64,000 nucleotides of DNA from Halorarius litoreus (GTDB lineage Archaea > Halobacteriota > Halobacteria > Halobacteriales > Haloarculaceae). Where the stretch lies: the NCBI RefSeq assembly GCF_024362405.1, contig NZ_CP101454.1, positions 2,418,001 through 2,482,000 of the forward strand. The letters run 5' to 3'. How positions within the stretch are numbered: the first letter of the stretch is position 1; every line of letters starts with the position of its first letter. The notes beneath the pieces are model-generated. The model did no database searches. It was not told the DNA's origin and saw only the letters and a list, made by a program, of their open reading frames with translations. Positions 27,549 to 36,423 of the stretch are shown one piece after another. Position numbers and translations under genes: made by a program.

Positions 27549-28496
27549 TTACCAGTCAGACTTCGGCAGCGAAGCACCGCGGAACAGTCTGTCGAACACC
27601 GTCTTCTCGGCCTGGCGGAGGTGGTGGTTGAACGTCTGGCGGGTGATGCCGAGCCGCTCGGCGAGCTCGACGCCGGTGCCCAGACGCGGTTCCTCGAAGT
27701 AGCCCGCGTAGTACGCGAGCTGCAAGACCGCCCTCTGTCGCTCGGAGAGGTCCTCTTCCACGACCGTCCAGAAGTCACGGACTGTCGGGACGTAGGTGGT
27801 CGAGGCCAGTCGCATGTCCGGGTAGAGCTCGCGGATCTCGCCGACGACGGCGTCGGTGTCGGCCGTCGCGGGGAGTTCGGCGACGACCCAGTGTTCGCCG
27901 TCGTGGACGCCGGCGGATTTCGTCTGCCCGCCGTGGTGTCTGATGATCTCCGAGACCGACTCGCTGGCGACGATTCCCTCGAGTCGGCTGACGTCGCCGA
28001 CCGTGCTCAGGAGGCGAACGCTCTCCATCGACGGAATCCCGGCGAACACGTCGGCGAACGGTCGCGGCGGGATTCCCTCGACCGTGTAGTACTGGAGCCG
28101 GCGACCGTCCGGCAGCGGGAGGTCGTGTTCCACGTCGAACTCCAGCGAATCGGTTCCCGCAGGGAGCCCCGAGAACGCCTCGGCGAGCCGCGCCGAGCGG
28201 AGTTCGATTTCGACGACCCGGCTGGCGGGGTCCTCGAACTCCGTGGCTCGTGTGTGTGGCATCGACGCCGTCGCCACGGATTCGTCTCGCCACCAGACTC
28301 GGCCCCGCGAGCCGACCTTCTTCGTGCGCAACGCGTCCTCTGCTTCGAGCGTCTCCAGCCGGTTGTACGCCGTCCGGCGGGTGCAGCCGACGGCCTCCGC
28401 GACCTCGACCGACGTCAGCGGCTCCCCACCCGCCCCGTCGAACACCGCCAGCACCGCCTCGACGGTCGGCTCCTGACGCCCGGTCCCTTCGACCAT
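27549..28496 (-). CDS. Bat-type helix-turn-helix regulator with two DNA-binding domains
   Basis: 315 residues (MVEGTGRQEPTVEAVLAVFD). The N-terminal winged helix is at ~10-75 (LTSVEVAEAVGCTRRTAYNR). A middle bacterioopsin-activator-like domain follows. The C-terminal HTH_10 reads LSERQRAVLQLAYYAGYFEE then ELAERLGITRQTFNHHLRQA. The family controls gene expression in haloarchaea. A HalOD1 gene follows directly. Confidence 0.85.
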   Translation of the reverse strand: MVEGTGRQEPTVEAVLAVFDGAGGEPLTSVEVAEAVGCTRRTAYNRLETLEAEDALRTKKVGSRGRVWWRDESVATASMPHTRATEFEDPASRVVEIELRSARLAEAFSGLPAGTDSLEFDVEHDLPLPDGRRLQYYTVEGIPPRPFADVFAGIPSMESVRLLSTVGDVSRLEGIVASESVSEIIRHHGGQTKSAGVHDGEHWVVAELPATADTDAVVGEIRELYPDMRLASTTYVPTVRDFWTVVEEDLSERQRAVLQLAYYAGYFEEPRLGTGVELAERLGITRQTFNHHLRQAEKTVFDRLFRGASLPKSDW

Positions 28497-28551
28497 GCAG
28501 TCCGTTCAGCCCCCAGCGAGATAACTCGTTCCGTCGACGGAACCATCGGCC

Positions 28552-29571
28552 TCACCGACGAACTGCGCCAGTCCCCGGCGCCGCGCCGGTGAGGTCGAGC
28601 GCGGGGACGGGTGGCCCGTCGAAGGGGTCGGCGCCGTCTGCGAGCAACAGCGAGCCGTCGAGGTCGGCGTAGTCGAGCAGGGGCGCGAGGTGGACGCCCG
28701 CGGCGATGGCGGCGTTCGTCTCGATCATACAGCCCAGCATCGTCTCCATGCCGTGGGCGCGGGCGGCGTGGAACGTCTCGATCGCCGGGCGGACTCCGCC
28801 GCACTTCATCAGTTTCACGTTCGCGATGTCGGCGACCGTCGCTACCTGCGGCACGTCCGTGGGCTCGACGAGCGACTCGTCGGCGGCGATGGGCACCGGC
28901 GACCGCTCGTAGACGTAGCGCATCCCCTCGGGGTTCTCGGCCGCGACCGGCTGCTCGACGAACTCCACCGTTCCGGCGAGGAACTCGCACATCGCCACCG
29001 CCTCCGAGGGCGTCCACGCCTCGTTCGCGTCGACGCGGAGTCGGGCGCTCGGGGCCGCGCCGTGCACCGCTTCGACGATTTCGCGGTCGCGGTCCGTCCC
29101 CAGTTTCACCTTCAGCACCTCGTAGCCGGCGTCGACAGCCACCCGTGCCTTCCGGCGCATCTCGTCGGTGTCCGCGAGCCCGATGGTGAACGACGAGACG
29201 GGCGTCGCGCTCGCGTCGAGCCCGAGATACCGGTAGAGGGGGAGGTCGTGTAGTTTCCCGAGGAGGTCGTGGAGCGCGATGTCGACGGCGGCCTTCGCCG
29301 CGGCGTGCCCCCGTATCGTGCGGTCCATCGCGGCGTGCGCGGCGTCGAGGTCGTGTGGGTCGTCCGGGAGCGCGTCGAGCAGGTTGGGGAGGACGGTCTC
29401 GACGGTGTCGGCCGTCTCCCCGTAGTGGCGCGACGGCGCGGCCGCCCCGACGCCCGTCGTCCCGTCGTGGTCGAGTTCGACGACGACGTTCTCGGCGTCG
29501 GTCTGGACCCCCCTCGCTATCTCGAACGGCTCCGCGAGCGGCATCGTGACGCGCTCGACGCGGTGGGTCAT
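28552..29571 (-). CDS. dgcA: Enolase-superfamily epimerase, DgcA/dipeptide-epimerase type
   Basis: 339 residues from ATG 29571 (MTHRVERVTMPLAEPFEIAR). MLE-like fold with the expected catalytic set: VLKVKLG (KxK), LRVDANEAWT (Asp), VEFVEQPV (Glu), PIAADESLV (Asp), LMKCGGV (Lys). Alone it would be called L-Ala-D/L-Glu epimerase. It overlaps the DUF1611 gene by 4 nt (ATGA). That pairing matches the DgcN-DgcA pathway, in which N-acetyl-D-glutamate is racemised after D-Glu acetylation; this pathway has been described in marine bacteria and halophilic archaea. The specific substrate is inferred from context. Confidence 0.85.
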   Translation of the reverse strand: MTHRVERVTMPLAEPFEIARGVQTDAENVVVELDHDGTTGVGAAAPSRHYGETADTVETVLPNLLDALPDDPHDLDAAHAAMDRTIRGHAAAKAAVDIALHDLLGKLHDLPLYRYLGLDASATPVSSFTIGLADTDEMRRKARVAVDAGYEVLKVKLGTDRDREIVEAVHGAAPSARLRVDANEAWTPSEAVAMCEFLAGTVEFVEQPVAAENPEGMRYVYERSPVPIAADESLVEPTDVPQVATVADIANVKLMKCGGVRPAIETFHAARAHGMETMLGCMIETNAAIAAGVHLAPLLDYADLDGSLLLADGADPFDGPPVPALDLTGAAPGTGAVRR

Positions 29572-30596
29572 TCCAGGATGGCCTCCAGAATCGCGTCCGG
29601 CCCCTCGCGCACGGGGTCGGCGACGGGCACTCGGAGCTGTGCCTCGTACGTGTCGAGCGCCTCCTGTGCGTCGTCCTCGTCGAGCCCGCGGGTGTTGAGT
29701 GACCCCGCAACGATTTCGGTGGGAGCGACCGGCTCGGCCACCTGCTCGTAGAGGTTCGCCACCGTCGCGGGGTTCGGAATCTCGAACGACTCGTAGCCGT
29801 GGATGGCCTCCCGGCCCGCGACGTGACACATCACGAGCTGGTCGGGCATCGCGCCGTGGAGGATGCCGCAGGTCACCGTCGAGTACGCCGGATGCGTGAT
29901 GCTGCCCTGTCCCTCGACGAACAGGTAGTCGTGGTCCTGTCGCTCGACGAGCATCCGTTCGACGGCGCCCGCGGTGAAGTCCGAGATGGTGCGGTCGATG
30001 GGGATGCCCCAGTTCTCGATGACGATGCCGGTCTGTCCCGTCGGGATGAACGCGGCGTCGAGCCCGCGGTCGACGGCCGCCTCGTACAGTTCGCGGGTGA
30101 CGGTCATCTTCCCCGTCGAGCAGTCGGTCCCCACGGAGAGGACGATCTCACAGTCGAGGTCGCGGGCGACGCCGTCGGCGACCGTCAGGTCCGACGGTGG
30201 CTGCCGGACGTCCCAGATGTCCGCGTCGTGCTCCGCGGCGAGCGTCGCGAGCCGCTCGTCCTCGCTCAGGAAGTAGTGGAGCCCGGAGATGAGGTCGGCC
30301 CCTGATTCGAGCGCGAACTGGAGGTCGGGGCGCCACGACTGGTCGAGGCCGCCGCCGATGGGCGCGATGCCCACGACGAGCGCGTCGAACTCGGGGGCGT
30401 CCGCGGCGCGACCCACGATGGGGGCGTCCTGCACGTCGTCGAGGTAGTCGGAGACGCGGGCGTCGTCGTCGACTTCGGCGATTTCGCGGTCGAGCACGGC
30501 CACCACCTCGACGTCGGCGTAGCGGAGGACGCCGACGGCGGTCTTCGCGCGGTCCGGGAACCCCTCGTGGGCCAGCAGTACGACACGTCGGGTCAT
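29568..30596 (-). CDS. dgcN: DUF1611 protein, DgcN-type D-glutamate N-acetyltransferase
   Basis: 342 residues. The N-terminal Rossmann-like half (MTRRVVLLAHEGFPDRAKTA) is followed by a P-loop-like VGTDCSTGKMTVTREL and the conserved IPTGQTGIVIENWGIPIDRT, EGQGSITHPAYS and ILHGAMPDQLVMCH. These are hallmarks of DUF1611/DgcN, which uses acetyl-CoA to acetylate D-glutamate. dgcA follows with a 4-nt overlap, so they form an operon for D-Glu use. The biochemical role is from family knowledge, not shown here. Confidence 0.85.
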   Translation of the reverse strand: MTRRVVLLAHEGFPDRAKTAVGVLRYADVEVVAVLDREIAEVDDDARVSDYLDDVQDAPIVGRAADAPEFDALVVGIAPIGGGLDQSWRPDLQFALESGADLISGLHYFLSEDERLATLAAEHDADIWDVRQPPSDLTVADGVARDLDCEIVLSVGTDCSTGKMTVTRELYEAAVDRGLDAAFIPTGQTGIVIENWGIPIDRTISDFTAGAVERMLVERQDHDYLFVEGQGSITHPAYSTVTCGILHGAMPDQLVMCHVAGREAIHGYESFEIPNPATVANLYEQVAEPVAPTEIVAGSLNTRGLDEDDAQEALDTYEAQLRVPVADPVREGPDAILEAILE

Positions 30597-30620
30597 ACTC
30601 GACCGTTCACGTCGGTGGGC

Positions 30621-31511
30621 TTAAATCCCGTACAGGCGGGTGGTCCAGAAGTCGCGGAACGCATCGTCGATGGCCTCGTCGGGGTCACCCGTCGCGTCGA
30701 CGCTCGCGGTCGCGTCGGCGTCGAACTCGTCGAGCAGCGTCGACTCGCCGGCGACGTACAGCCGCTCGACGCCGGCGTCGTCGATGGCCTCGTGACACCG
30801 CTTCAGGTGGTCGTGTATCTGCCCCTCGCGGATGCGCTCGAACCGCCCCTGCGAGAAGCCGCCCTTCGAGTGTTTTGACTTCACGTCCGTCGTGAACCCA
30901 CGGAGCGACTGTCGCTCGCGGCCCTCGTAGACGCCGAGCGCGAACGTGTCCGAGCGGACGAACGCGAACCCGAACCGGCCCGTCGGGCGGAACCACGACT
31001 CCTCGACGCGGAAGCCGTCGCTCCACTCGCCGAAGGAGTCGGGGACGATGGGCGGTCGGAGCGCGACGCTCACGAGCCCCGCGTCGTCGGCGTACGCGAC
31101 GCAGGGGGCCGCGCGACCCACGAGCGCCGCGCGGTCGCCGAACGCCACGTCGAGGTCACCCGGGCGGTCGCGCTCGTCCGTGATGGCTGCGGAGAGCGCC
31201 CCCTCGGGGTCGGTCTCGACGCTGTCGAGACGCGCGAGCACCTCGTCGAGTCGCGTGCCGTGCAACGCTTCGCGTCGACGGAACGTGAGGTCGGGACTGT
31301 CGCCATCGCCGTCGTCGGTCACGCGACCTTCGAGGTCGGCGATGCGGTCCTCGAGGCGGTTGACGCGCTCCTCGGCCTCCTGCCGGGCCGCGACCGCCTC
31401 CCGACGGCGCTCGCTCTCGGCGTCGAGCTGACGTTCGAGGTGGTGACGTTCGTCCTCCAGCGCCTCGATACGCTCCTTCAGTTCGGTGCGGCCCAACAGG
31501 TCGTCCAGCAT
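30621..31511 (-). CDS. Vms1/ANKZF1-like (VLRF1) peptidyl-tRNA hydrolase-type protein
   Basis: 296 residues. N-terminal coiled coil ~5-65, then an eRF1-like release-factor fold. The loop HSKGGFSQGRFERIREGQI (214-232, Q221) corresponds to the GxxQ loop of Vms1-family hydrolases, which release nascent chains from stalled 60S/50S-peptidyl-tRNA. A leading domain (VALRPPIVPDSFGEWSDGFR) is conserved in archaeal/bacterial members. Ribosome rescue is inferred from the family; no cysteine zinc finger is present. Confidence 0.8.
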   Translation of the reverse strand: MLDDLLGRTELKERIEALEDERHHLERQLDAESERRREAVAARQEAEERVNRLEDRIADLEGRVTDDGDGDSPDLTFRRREALHGTRLDEVLARLDSVETDPEGALSAAITDERDRPGDLDVAFGDRAALVGRAAPCVAYADDAGLVSVALRPPIVPDSFGEWSDGFRVEESWFRPTGRFGFAFVRSDTFALGVYEGRERQSLRGFTTDVKSKHSKGGFSQGRFERIREGQIHDHLKRCHEAIDDAGVERLYVAGESTLLDEFDADATASVDATGDPDEAIDDAFRDFWTTRLYGI

Positions 31512-31564
31512 CGCCCGGAGCGACGTGGGGGTGGCACAAAAAGGCTCGACTCGTCCCGTCGGAC

Positions 31565-31930
31565 TCAGACGGCGGCGTCCTGCAACCCGAGGATGCGTTC
31601 GGCCACGTCGCCCTTCGCGAGCAACACCTCACGGAGCGTCGGGGGGTTCTCGACGCCCGCGGCGTCGAGCACGTCCCCCGGCACCGCCAGCGTCCGCTCG
31701 GGGACCGTCTCGTCGCCCGTCACCGACAGGTGCGTCCGACCGACCTTCATCACCAGCGGGAGGTCGAGCCGCTCTACGCCCTCGCCGGTGGCATACAGCA
31801 GTTCGTTGACCTGCTCGTGGTGTTCCTGGTGTATTGCGGCCTGTTCACCGTCGTACGGCTCGACGTAGAGCCGTCCGAGGTAGTACGCCTTCGAGAACGG
31901 TGCGAACATCGACAGTTCTTTGTGAGACAT
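31565..31930 (-). CDS. DUF5802-like haloarchaeal protein
   Basis: 121 residues (MSHKELSMFAPFSKAYYLGR). It has the conserved-looking LYVEPYDGEQAAIHQEHHEQ and MKVGRTHLSVTGDETVPERT. There are no membrane segments or metal clusters. It resembles a conserved haloarchaeal family annotated DUF5802; function unknown. A perfect 9-bp palindrome overlaps its TATA box. Confidence 0.65.
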   Translation of the reverse strand: MSHKELSMFAPFSKAYYLGRLYVEPYDGEQAAIHQEHHEQVNELLYATGEGVERLDLPLVMKVGRTHLSVTGDETVPERTLAVPGDVLDAAGVENPPTLREVLLAKGDVAERILGLQDAAV

Positions 31931-31938
31931 TGACTGGC

Positions 31939-31962
31939 ATAAGTATTCCCGCCAATACTTAT
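31939..31962. promoter_or_regulatory. Palindromic operator overlapping the DUF5802 TATA box
   Basis: Perfect inverted repeat ATAAGTATT-CCCGCC-AATACTTAT. On the minus strand the distal arm (31954-31962) lies 24-32 nt before the ATG at 31930, i.e. at the TATA-box position. The proximal arm covers about -9 to -17. A dimeric regulator bound here would compete with TBP. Confidence 0.6.
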
Positions 31963-32068
31963 CCCGTCACGCAATTCGACCGTCGACGCGACGCAGTACC
32001 ACCCGCCTACTGCGTGGGTGTCGCCGCGGCCACAGAAGGTAAGACAGAGCCACCGGTAGGCGGGAGCA

Positions 32069-33117
32069 GTGGGTGGCGACTCGGATAGTGGTTCGGCGCT
32101 CGGCGTCGAGGATGGGTGGCCGGGTGGGGCGCTCGTCGAGTCGCTGGCGGCCAACGGCACGCTCCCTGCAGTCGTGCTGGCGGCCAACGGCACGCTCCCT
32201 GCAGTCGTGCTGGCGGTCCTCGCCGTCGGGCTCGCGGGGTTCACGACCTACAACTTCGTCACCGAACTCGCGAACCTCCGGGTGTCGCTGCCCCCGGCAA
32301 TCGCCGCGATCCAGGGGTACGGCCCGGCGTTCCTCCTCGCGTACGCGGCGGCCCGACTCTCCCGCAGCGAGTTCACACCCGTCGGCCGCTGGCGGGTCTC
32401 ACTCGCGGCCGTCGGCGGGATGCTGCTGTTCGGCGGCGTAACCGTCGTCACGCTCCTCGTCCGGTGGACCGAGGGCCGCGTCGTGGGTGAGCCCCGCTAC
32501 GTCGTGTTCGCCACCGCCGGTGCGGGCGCGCTCGCGGGGCTGCTGATGGGCGTACTGTACGCCCGGTCACAGCGCGACGCCGAGGCGGCGGCGTCGACGC
32601 GCGACCAGTTCGAACTCATGAACAGCATCCTCAGACACGACATCCTCAACCGGACGATGATCGTCCGTTCGCGGGCGAACTTCATCGCCGACCACGTCGA
32701 GGGCCGTCCCGCGGAGTTCGCCGACACCATCGTCGCCCAGAGCGACGACATCTCCGACCAGGTGGAGCGCACTCGCGCGCTCCTCGACGCGCTCTCGGGG
32801 CGCGACCGGGACCTCGACCCCGTCTCGCTGTCGGACGCCGTCGAGACGAACGTCGAGACGCTCCGGGCGACCCACGAGCCGCTGGAGCTCACCGTCGACG
32901 TCCTCGACGGGACGCGCGTGCTCGGCGACGACACCGTCCAGGACGTCGTCGGGAACGTGCTGTCGAACGCCGTCGAACACAACGACAAGGAGACGGTGTC
33001 GGTACACGTCGGCGTCGAGACGACCGAACGGTTCGTCGACCTCCGGGTCGCGGACAACGGTCCGGGCGTCGACGATGCGGTGGAGGACGCCATCTTCCGC
33101 CGTGACCACACGGACTC
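32069..33117 (+). pseudogene. Membrane histidine kinase, truncated inside the ATPase domain
   Basis: GTG start at 32069. Four membrane segments (~residues 30-165) precede an H-box LMNSILRHDILNRTMIVRSR, an N-box VVGNVLSNAVEHNDKE and a G1 box VADNGPGVDD. The kinase similarity stops at EDAIFRRDHTDS near 33110: the G2 glycine loop and the last strands are missing. The frame runs on without homology to 33388. Immediately after, a different frame encodes the end of another protein (33106-33459), so a deletion probably joined two neighbouring genes. The first membrane segment contains a 33-bp tandem duplication. It is probably inactive as a kinase. Confidence 0.75.
32143..32217 (+). repeat. 33-bp tandem duplication in kinase N-terminus
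   Basis: Two identical 33-bp units at 32143-32175 and 32176-32208, with the first 8 nt of a third copy matching after 32208. It adds the 11-residue repeat LAANGTLPAVV and keeps frame. Identical copies indicate a recent event. Confidence 0.9.
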
Positions 33118-33459
33118 CACGAGGACGGCATCGGCTCGGCGTTCGGGCGCAGCGACGAGCAGTACGTCACGATGGACACCGAGGGGCTCCGAGTGGGTGT
33201 GTTCTCCGCGACGGCGATGCTCGACCACCTCGACCGCGGGAGCGTCTACAAGTTCCTGCGGACGCTCTCGGACCGGGTCGAGCGCGCGGGCTACCTGCTC
33301 GTCTGCACGGTCGACACCGCCGAGTGCAACGAGCAGACCGTGTCGATGTTCGCCGACGCGTTCGACGCGATGGTCGAACTCCGGGTGACGACCGAGGGGC
33401 CGGAGTTCCGAACGACGGGGCTCTCGGCGGGTCGCAACTGGACGCCGCTGTCGATGTGA
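33106..33459 (+). pseudogene. C-terminal remnant of a DUF7504/RecA-like signalling protein
   Basis: The frame opens at 33106 after a stop and encodes HEDGIGSAFGRSDEQYVTMD, then LRVGVFSATAMLDHLDRGSV and a final TGLSAGRNWTPLSM. This resembles the second half of haloarchaeal DUF7504-type (KaiC/DUF835-like) proteins, often found beside kinases. The N-terminal half is absent and the fragment is out of frame with the truncated kinase before it. A start at ATG 33172 could still make a 95-residue product. Confidence 0.6.
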
Positions 33460-33576
33460 TGGACCGTCCACGAGCTTAGAGAACCGTTTAACACTCCGTT
33501 TGAACCCCATGAACGGTCTGAAAGGTCCGAACGAGTTGCCTGGTTTATGGGGTGTGGGGAGCTACGAGGAAGCAAG

Positions 33577-34356
33577 ATGACCAACCGACTTGGCCTCACG
33601 ACCGTGTTCGTGGTGCTGGCGCTGGTGGTCGCGGCGGTCCCCGCAGGGGCACTTCCCGCGGCGACCACCAGCGCCCCCGCCGCCCAGAACGGGTCTAACA
33701 CGTCGAACGCAACCTTCGGCGCCTCGGTCTCGGCGTTCATGCAGGCGAGCGCCGCCAACGCCGAGGGCGAAGTCGAAGACGGGATGTTCACCGCCCGCTT
33801 CGAGAACGCCTCCGAGGACCGCCGCCCGGACATCGTCCGCGGCCGGGCGGCGAACCTCGAACAGCGACTCGAGCGGCTCCGTGCGGAGCGTGCTGAACTG
33901 CTGAACACGACCGACGGCGAGGAACCGAGCGTCGCCGACCGGGCGAAAGCCGCTCGGCTCTCCGCCCGCATCGACGCGCTCGAAAACTCCATCGACACGA
34001 CCAGCATGGCGGCCGAGCGCGCCGGTGTGGACGTCACCCGGCTCGCCGAACTCCGCGCGAGCGCCTCCGAACTGACGGGTAAGGAGGTCGCGGAACTCGC
34101 CCGTGGGCTCGCCGGCACCGGCGGTCCCCCCGAAGACGCCGCGACGCGCGGCGGTAACGGGATTCCTGGTGGTCCTGACGCCGACGGCTCGGAGGCCGAC
34201 GGCAACACTACGGACGCCTCGGAGTCGTCCGGCCCCGATACCGGTGGGTCCAACGGGAACAACGCCGGGGGGCCGGGCGACGGTGCCGACCGGTCGAACG
34301 CTCGGAACGACGGAAGCGGGACCGACGACACGAGCGGCGCCGGTTCCGAGGCGTAG
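33577..34356 (+). CDS. Secreted haloarchaeal protein, DUF7096-like
   Basis: 259 residues from ATG 33577 (MTNRLGLTTVFVVLALVVAA). A Sec-type signal peptide covers ~1-25 (cleavage near AGALPAA). A helical domain follows at ~45-185 with coiled-coil character (RAANLEQRLERLRAERAELL). The tail (~190-259) is Gly/Asn/Asp/Ser-rich and disordered, typical of exported haloarchaeal proteins. TATA-like GTTTATG at 33543-33549 lies ~31 nt upstream. Function unknown. Confidence 0.75.
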   Translation: MTNRLGLTTVFVVLALVVAAVPAGALPAATTSAPAAQNGSNTSNATFGASVSAFMQASAANAEGEVEDGMFTARFENASEDRRPDIVRGRAANLEQRLERLRAERAELLNTTDGEEPSVADRAKAARLSARIDALENSIDTTSMAAERAGVDVTRLAELRASASELTGKEVAELARGLAGTGGPPEDAATRGGNGIPGGPDADGSEADGNTTDASESSGPDTGGSNGNNAGGPGDGADRSNARNDGSGTDDTSGAGSEA

Positions 34357-34407
34357 CGACTGACCACGCAGGAGCGAGCCGTTCCCCTGCCGGCGCGGGG
34401 GCAGTCC

Positions 34408-34415
34408 TTTTATCT
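34408..34415 (+). promoter_or_regulatory. TATA box of the ArsR-type regulator
   Basis: TTTTATCT centred ~29 nt before ATG 34440, supporting that ATG over the two in-frame GTG codons at 34431 and 34434. Confidence 0.6.
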
Positions 34416-34439
34416 ACGCGTCGCTAACCTGTGGTGAAC

Positions 34440-35129
34440 ATGGACTCAGCCGCGCTGTTGGACCTGCTGGGAAACGAGAACCGCAGGCGCATCTTGCGGC
34501 TGCTCGCCCGTCGCCCCTGCTACGTGACGGAGATCTCCGAGTACCTCGGCGTGAGTCCCAAGGCGGTCATCGACCATCTGCGAAAGCTCGAGGACGCCGG
34601 CCTCGTCGAGTCGCGCGTCGACGACCAGCGGCGGAAGTACTTCTCCATCGCCCGGAACCTCAGACTCGAGGTGAACGTCTCGCCGTACGAGTTCGGGACG
34701 AAGTCGGCGTACTCGGCGTCGCCGTCGCTCGACATGACCGGCTGTCGGTACCTCTCCATCGACGTCGACCGTCGGTCCACGTCCAGCGACGAGGGGTCGA
34801 CCAACGACGAGTCGGCCCACGAGGACCTGTCCGACCTCGCGGGCGAACTCGACCGGCTCGAACAGCTCGGCAACGAGCTGTCGATGGCCCAGCGATGGGT
34901 CCAGGGCCGACTGACGGACGTGATGGACCGCATCTCCGAACAGTTCGGGGAGAGCGAGGGCCGCTTCTACGCCGAGGTGCTGGCCACGCTCGCCAACGGC
35001 GCACACGACGAGGCGGTCGTCGCCCGACGGGTGGACGCCAGCCCGGAGATGGTCGCCGAGGCGCTCCGGCGGCTGGAGTCGGTCGGCGTCGTCGAGCGAC
35101 GCGACGGCCGCTGGTGGCTCGACACCTGA
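34440..35129 (+). CDS. ArsR-type winged-helix transcription regulator
   Basis: 229 residues (MDSAALLDLLGNENRRRILR). The N-terminal winged HTH is at ~1-70: RRPCYVTEISEYLGVSPKAV, HLRKLEDAGLVESRVDDQRR. A linker includes ~20 acidic residues, and a second, C-terminal helical/winged region (ARRVDASPEMVAEALRRLES) may add another HTH. It is a conserved haloarchaeal regulator type with unknown target. The preceding gene encodes a secreted protein, and the next gene is convergent. Confidence 0.85.
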   Translation: MDSAALLDLLGNENRRRILRLLARRPCYVTEISEYLGVSPKAVIDHLRKLEDAGLVESRVDDQRRKYFSIARNLRLEVNVSPYEFGTKSAYSASPSLDMTGCRYLSIDVDRRSTSSDEGSTNDESAHEDLSDLAGELDRLEQLGNELSMAQRWVQGRLTDVMDRISEQFGESEGRFYAEVLATLANGAHDEAVVARRVDASPEMVAEALRRLESVGVVERRDGRWWLDT

Positions 35130-35130
35130 C

Positions 35131-35604
35131 TCAGAGGTCTCGTGTCACGCCGTCGCGGAGGTCGCGACCGAAGTAGTGGCCGATGACGCCCGCCAGCAGG
35201 CCTGCTCCACCGGTCGCCGCCGCGAGCGGGAGCCCGATGTCGCTGAACGCGGTGATGAGCAGGAAGCTCGACAGCGTCGCCACCGCTGCAGTGCCCGCCC
35301 CGGCGAGCGCGACTTCGAGATAGGCACGGCGCTCGCGGACGAGGCCGAGGAGGAACCCGGCGAAGAAGACGCCGAGCAGGGCGGCGATGCTCCCGGGGAG
35401 CAGCGGGACCACGCTCGCGAGCAGCAGCCCACCGACCGAGAGCACGAGCGCGAGCAGGAACCCCCGGAACGAGAACAGCCCCTCGAACGGCGATTTGATG
35501 CGCGAGGCGGCCCGAGAGCGGCGGCTCTCGGTTTCGGTCGTCGACGACTGCTCCCGTTGCTGGTCGCGCTCGATCTCCGCGAGCAGTTCGTCGGTGGAGG
35601 ACAT
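35131..35604 (-). CDS. DUF456-like membrane protein
   Basis: 157 residues. A charged N-terminus (~1-40) is followed by about four membrane segments (FLLALVLSVGGLLLASVVPL, IAALLGVFFAGFLLGLV, AVATLSSFLLITAF, GGAGLLAGVIGHYFG). The pattern fits the haloarchaeal DUF456 group. Function unknown. Confidence 0.7.
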   Translation of the reverse strand: MSSTDELLAEIERDQQREQSSTTETESRRSRAASRIKSPFEGLFSFRGFLLALVLSVGGLLLASVVPLLPGSIAALLGVFFAGFLLGLVRERRAYLEVALAGAGTAAVATLSSFLLITAFSDIGLPLAAATGGAGLLAGVIGHYFGRDLRDGVTRDL

Positions 35605-35688
35605 GCTCGGAGTTGGTGGCGGGGGGCCATCGACCTTTCGCCGCGGCTGGTCGGGCGTCGAGCGCGGAAAAATCGGGTGGGAACGTGC

Positions 35689-36423
35689 TCAGATGCTCGC
35701 GTCGTTGGCCAGTTTCGCCGGGACGCCGAGAAGCGTCCGCGGGCCGACGACGGCCTTCGCCTGCGCCTTGTTGTCGTCGGCGTACACCGCCAGTCGCCCC
35801 TTCAGCTCGACGGTGTGCACGTTCGTCGAGTCGTCGTAGTCGCCCGACCCGAGGTTCAGCGCCGCCCAGTTGAAGCCGTGGGTGCTCCGCGTCTGGAGCC
35901 AGAGCGCGAGATACTCCTCGTCGTCGGTGATGTCCTCGATGTCGCCGAGGAAGCTCGTCTGTACCCGGAAGTCGCGGTAGTTGAACACCACCTCGCTCGC
36001 GGCCTGCCGGTCTGCGGCCCACTCGTTCGGGTAGTCGTGAGACACTGGGACGGGGGTCCCGTCGATCTCCATCCAGCAGGTGAGGCCTGCGTTGGCGCCC
36101 GAACTCTGGTCTTTGCCCGTCGCCTTGACGTTCGTCCAGAGTGCCGTCTCGGCCTGTGCCATGAGGTACAGGTCGGTCGGCGTCGAGGTCTTGATGGTAC
36201 CGCTCGCGAGCGTGAACGCCTCGGAGGTGTTCCCGTCCACCCGCGAGTCGAGGGTGTGTTCCTCGCGCGTCGAGCCGCTCGTGTAGATCTTGTCCGCACC
36301 GTTGCTCGCGGCGGCGCTCCCCGCGCTCCCGGAGAGCGCGAGCAAGCCGAGCCCCGCGAGTCCGCCCTTCACTGCTGTTCGTCGGTCTACTGCCAGTCTG
36401 TCGTTCCGTTCGTTTTCTGTCAT
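35689..36423 (-). CDS. Tat-exported protein of unknown function
   Basis: 244 residues from ATG 36423 (MTENERNDRLAVDRRTAVKG). The Tat signal is DRRTAVKGGLAGLGLLALSG, cut near SAAAS. The mature part has many beta-strand stretches (TPTDLYLMAQAETALWTNVK, YLALWLQTRSTHGFNWAALN) and one cysteine, with no known catalytic motif. An export role, possibly in the envelope, is inferred from the signal only. Confidence 0.7.
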   Translation of the reverse strand: MTENERNDRLAVDRRTAVKGGLAGLGLLALSGSAGSAAASNGADKIYTSGSTREEHTLDSRVDGNTSEAFTLASGTIKTSTPTDLYLMAQAETALWTNVKATGKDQSSGANAGLTCWMEIDGTPVPVSHDYPNEWAADRQAASEVVFNYRDFRVQTSFLGDIEDITDDEEYLALWLQTRSTHGFNWAALNLGSGDYDDSTNVHTVELKGRLAVYADDNKAQAKAVVGPRTLLGVPAKLANDASI

